Shown piece after piece: positions 20,120-22,934 of a stretch of 22,934 nt of DNA. The notes under the pieces were generated by a model. It did not search any database. It had not been told where the DNA came from and saw only the letters and a program-made list of their open reading frames with translations. A program made the translations under genes and the position numbers. The stretch spans positions 1 to 22,934 of the forward strand of contig JANBPT010000789.1 of NCBI GenBank assembly GCA_027575765.1, given 5' to 3'. This DNA is from Tieghemiomyces parasiticus. Its lineage: Eukaryota; Kickxellomycota; Dimargaritomycetes; Dimargaritales; Dimargaritaceae. The first letter of the stretch is position 1, and the number at the start of each line of letters is the position of its first letter.

Positions 20120-21420
20120 ACTATGGAATTGTGTGTAGGCATTTACTGTCGATTTACTGAGGATGACCGGGTGAGTCTCGAATAATCGACAATGGCTAAG
20201 GTAGGCGTGATCCGGGACCCTTACTATAAGCAATATCCTGGTGTGTGAGCATGTTACTCTTGATGGCTGCCGACGTGGTGCCCTATTGATTACGGGTAGG
20301 ACGCTGTTACATGGGGTCTAGTCGAAGTGTTGGCTAGGGTAGCGAAAAGTGAGGGAGAGGAGGTGAATGTAGTGAAGGTGCGGTTAGCGGTGGGGCCGGC
20401 CGGCTGGTTGCCATAAGGTAAGGAAGGTTGGTGGGAAAGGGTTAGGCTAATGTTTGGACCAGGCGGTGCACGGGTGGCCGGACGAGGAAGGGCGACAAGA
20501 GACGGAACTTAGCTGTGATCAATGCAGGTGCATGCAACAGTTGCGGCAACCACAGTGACCGCCACCATGGTAATTAATTAGCAGCCGGACTAATGGTGTG
20601 CCCGAGTTGATAGTGCAAGGAGGGGCCGGGTGCCTGGCGAGATGGAGAGGGAGAGCGGCGACGTCGTCGCGTCAGTAAACAAGTCCATAAGGAATAGACC
20701 CTTAAACAAAAGGAGGTACCTGCCAACGTGGCCGATACCATTCTGACCCGGAAGCGGACGGAAGGAGGCGAATATGAAAATGGCCGGAATTGGCAGTGGA
20801 GATATGGGAACGATAGATGAAGAACGAACGTAGAAAGCATGCCACAGCTACTCGGTAAATAAAGGATGGATCCGGGGTGAAAGCCGTGCCGGCTAGCTGG
20901 CCATTTCCTCCTCTAGGTGACCGGCACTTACGGCATGGTGGTACGAGTGATAAAAACACCGTCACAAGTTCAACTTGAAGCCCTTCAAACATGCAATCAC
21001 GGTCGGCATTTCCCAAGGATGTTATGCCACCGACTTTCTAATGTCCTGGACTTGATTCGTATCGCCATTGTTGAGGCTGCGCAGCCACTCGGGCCTTGCC
21101 ACATCCCATGTCTTGCCAGCGTCGATCGGCATATTTAAAGGTGACGATAGCGTACCGCAGGTAAAACGGCCCGGCTTCTACAAATGAGTATTCTGACCGC
21201 TCGATACCGCTTCACCATTTAGCGATCTAATCCCTATCGATTCTACTGATTGAATATCCGAAATCCACATTGCACCTGGACGCCTAGCCGCCAGCCCCTA
21301 GACCACCACTTTTCCGGCCGGTCCCGTGCTTAAACTTGTCTGGGTTTCACCGTACGACCCGTCTATTCACATCCTATTACCTCCAGAATCTAGCCTCGCA
21401 TATCGACCCCACCACCTGCC
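20120..21420. other. Intergenic DNA and NMA111 upstream region
   Basis: No gene is recognised on either strand. A purine-rich block on the plus strand (about 20340-20500, including GGCCGGCC near 20395) would read as a pyrimidine-rich leader on the minus strand. The only ATG downstream of it on that strand that looks exon-like (20252) opens nine codons before a GTAAGG. The last ~150 nt before 21421 are pyrimidine-rich and probably belong to the NMA111 leader. Confidence 0.5.
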
Positions 21421-22934
21421 ATGACCCAGTTCTCGACACCACAGCCCAGCGGCTCCACTGGGCCCGGCACCCAGCAACCCCGGGCCGTCCCCTTGACGAG
21501 TGAGACGGGCGACCAGCAGGCCCTCAGCACCGAAACGGACGACATTGATGCAGCCGGCAACACGCCGCCGTTGGTTTCCGGACTCACCCACCAGCTCACC
21601 GTAGACAGTGGCCCAACCCATATCCGTGGCCCAGCGAACTCATTGTCGGCGGCCGGGCCGGGTTCACTGACCCGCTTTAGGAGTGAGGATGTGACCGCAG
21701 ACCGCGACAGCTGCGGTCACTCTGTCACCTTGGCCGTTTCACCGCCAGTGGGTGTACGTACCCGGCGTTCCAACAGTATCTCCGAAATCATCATGGCGTC
21801 ACAAAAAACCGCCGCCCACGTCCCGAAGCAGCCCTCCCTGCCCCCGAGTACCGTCGACGCTGACTTGGATCCTGCTAATCACCCATCCCAGTCTGCGGCC
21901 AAAATGGCTCCCACTAATAATCCCCTTCCGACCGCTGCCCCTGCCTGTAGTAAAAAGTCCGCCTTTACTTGGAAACGGACTTTGGAACGCACGACCAAGG
22001 CCATTGTGTCCGTCGAGACAAACATCGTCCGTTTGTTTGATACGGAGTTATCCGGCACGTACACCGCCACGGGGTTCGTGGTCGACGCCGAGCGCGGAAT
22101 CATTCTCTCCAATCGTCACGTGGTCAACCCAGCCCCACTGTCGGCCCAAGCCATCTTCACTAACTACGAGGAGGTGCCCCTGGAGCCCATCTATCGCGAT
22201 CCTGTGCACGACTTTGGCTTCTTTCGGTTTGACCCCAGCAAGGTCCGCTTCATGAAGCTCGCCTCCATCCCGCTGTCCCCACACCGCGCCCGGGTGGGCC
22301 TTGAGATCCGCGTAGTTGGCCATCACGCCGGCGAAAAACTGTCCGCTTTGGCCGGCACTTTGGCCCGACTGGATCGTCGCGCCCCGGACTACGGCGTTGG
22401 CAACTACAACGATTTCAACACCTTCTACCTGAGGGCAGCCCCGCGTACCAGAGCCGGGTCGTCAGGTAGTCCCGTCCTCGACATTGAAGGACATGCCGTG
22501 GCCCTCAACGCTGGGGGTGCCATTGTTCCCTCGTCCAGCTTTAACCTACTCAACCGCTTCGAGCGTGGCTCGTCCAGTTTTTACCTCCCGCTCGACCGCA
22601 TCGTGCGTGCCTTGCGTTACATCAGGGAGGGTGAGCCCGTGCCCCGGGGTACCCTCCAGACTGAATTCGAGCACCAGTCTTACGACGAGTTGCGTCGGCT
22701 GGGACTGGAGGCCACCATTGAGGAGAGCATGCGCCAGCGGTTCCCGGCCGAAACCGGCATGCTGGTGGTGCGCTCGGTCCTACCCAAAGGACCCGCCGAC
22801 CAGAAGCTCCGTCCCGGCGACATTTTGGTGGCCGTGAACGACCGGCCCGTCACGGGCTTCACGCCACTGTTTGCCACCGTTGACGATGCGGTGGGCCGTA
22901 ACATCACCCTCACCGTGTGCCGCGGCCCGCAGGC
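21421..22934 (+). CDS. NMA111: Nma111-type HtrA serine protease, 5' part, cut by window edge
   Basis: 504 codons are present and the frame is still open at the right edge. An in-frame TAG upstream (21391-21393) makes 21421 the first ATG; Met125 at 21793 has a stronger context and could also be used. The first ~185 residues are Ser/Thr/Pro-rich linker with no domain I recognise. The trypsin-like domain follows, with predicted triad His233 (SNRHVV), Asp264 (HDFGFF) and Ser350 (GSSGSPV). The Nma111 signature AGEKLSALAGTLARLDR plus APDYG and YNDFNTFYL separates it from bacterial-type HtrA. A first PDZ domain begins around residue 405 and includes GMLVVRSVLPKGPAD and LRPGDILVAVNDRPV. Yeast Nma111 is nuclear and linked to apoptosis and lipid homeostasis; the duplicated protease and further PDZ domains expected in the family would lie outside the window. 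Confidence 0.93.
   Translation, partial: MTQFSTPQPSGSTGPGTQQPRAVPLTSETGDQQALSTETDDIDAAGNTPPLVSGLTHQLTVDSGPTHIRGPANSLSAAGPGSLTRFRSEDVTADRDSCGHSVTLAVSPPVGVRTRRSNSISEIIMASQKTAAHVPKQPSLPPSTVDADLDPANHPSQSAAKMAPTNNPLPTAAPACSKKSAFTWKRTLERTTKAIVSVETNIVRLFDTELSGTYTATGFVVDAERGIILSNRHVVNPAPLSAQAIFTNYEEVPLEPIYRDPVHDFGFFRFDPSKVRFMKLASIPLSPHRARVGLEIRVVGHHAGEKLSALAGTLARLDRRAPDYGVGNYNDFNTFYLRAAPRTRAGSSGSPVLDIEGHAVALNAGGAIVPSSSFNLLNRFERGSSSFYLPLDRIVRALRYIREGEPVPRGTLQTEFEHQSYDELRRLGLEATIEESMRQRFPAETGMLVVRSVLPKGPADQKLRPGDILVAVNDRPVTGFTPLFATVDDAVGRNITLTVCRGPQ
21691..21720. repeat. 10-bp perfect inverted repeat inside NMA111
   Basis: GTGACCGCAG (21691-21700) and CTGCGGTCAC (21711-21720) are exact reverse complements separated by 10 nt. 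They lie in codons 91-100 of the linker, upstream of the alternative start at Met125. The mRNA could form a GC-rich stem here. Confidence 0.75.

Noticed and set aside
20225..20252. Minus-strand ATG followed by nine codons and GTAAGG, downstream of a pyrimidine-rich stretch (minus strand)
   Set aside because: Too short; donor-like hexamers are common enough that chance explains it, and no further exon was found before the repeat arm.
20545..20580. GCCACCATGG start context on the plus strand
   Set aside because: The frame closes after four codons (MVIN) with no donor site, so the strong context is coincidental.
21007..21132. Minus-strand ORF of about 36 codons starting MPIDAGKTWDVARPEW
   Set aside because: Protein-like composition, but no strong donor, no matching neighbour exon and no recognised family; open frames of this length are common.
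1..22934. tRNA, rRNA, CRISPR arrays or prokaryotic operon features
   Set aside because: No convincing cloverleaf with B-box, no rRNA-like sequence and no regularly spaced repeats were found; gene content and introns are eukaryotic.

Overview
The window looks like nuclear DNA of a filamentous or zygomycete-grade fungus. Every large gene is a eukaryotic housekeeping gene. Coding DNA is GC-rich with C/G-ending codons. The introns I could place are short (about 100-340 nt) with GTAAGT/GTAGGT-type donors, and a consensus TACTAAC branch site sits in one POL1 intron. The gene set (glycogen phosphorylase with a yeast-like core, Nma111-type HtrA protease, Pol alpha) fits a fungus. I lean to an early-diverging lineage, but that placement is inference.

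Layout, left to right. (1) 89-900: an ~812-nt repeat arm. (2) 1193-3444, minus strand: a complete ten-exon threonine aspartase (TASP1) gene, which I assembled by following splice sites and homology because no single long frame reveals it. (3) A ~545-bp divergent intergenic region with a CCAAT box. (4) 3989-6781, plus: a one-exon SPATA20/YyaL-type thioredoxin-like protein with a probable mitochondrial presequence. (5) 6782-9760: gene-poor DNA with a TATA box and an orphan first-exon-like ORF that could splice into a small hydrophobic protein. (6) 9761-12719, plus: two-exon glycogen phosphorylase (GPH1). (7) 12973: a second orphan first-exon-like ORF. (8) 13616-18908, plus: three-exon DNA polymerase alpha catalytic subunit (POL1). 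(9) 19309-20119: the second repeat arm, inverted relative to the first. (10) 20120-21420: no recognisable gene. (11) 21421 to the right edge, plus: the 5' part of an NMA111-type serine protease.

The genes do not form a pathway: proteolysis/processing (TASP1, NMA111), a putative mitochondrial or redox factor (SPATA20), glycogen breakdown (GPH1) and replication priming (POL1). The most distinctive large-scale feature is the inverted repeat. Two ~99% identical arms, whose hand-aligned substitutions are all transitions, bracket ~18.4 kb that carries four complete genes. At the gene level the main surprises are the nine-intron TASP1 among nearly intronless neighbours, a Pol alpha lacking one expected cysteine in its second C-terminal metal module, a stop-free multiple-of-three intron in POL1, and a hairpin-rich first intron in GPH1. 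I did not identify a convincing new multi-gene system.
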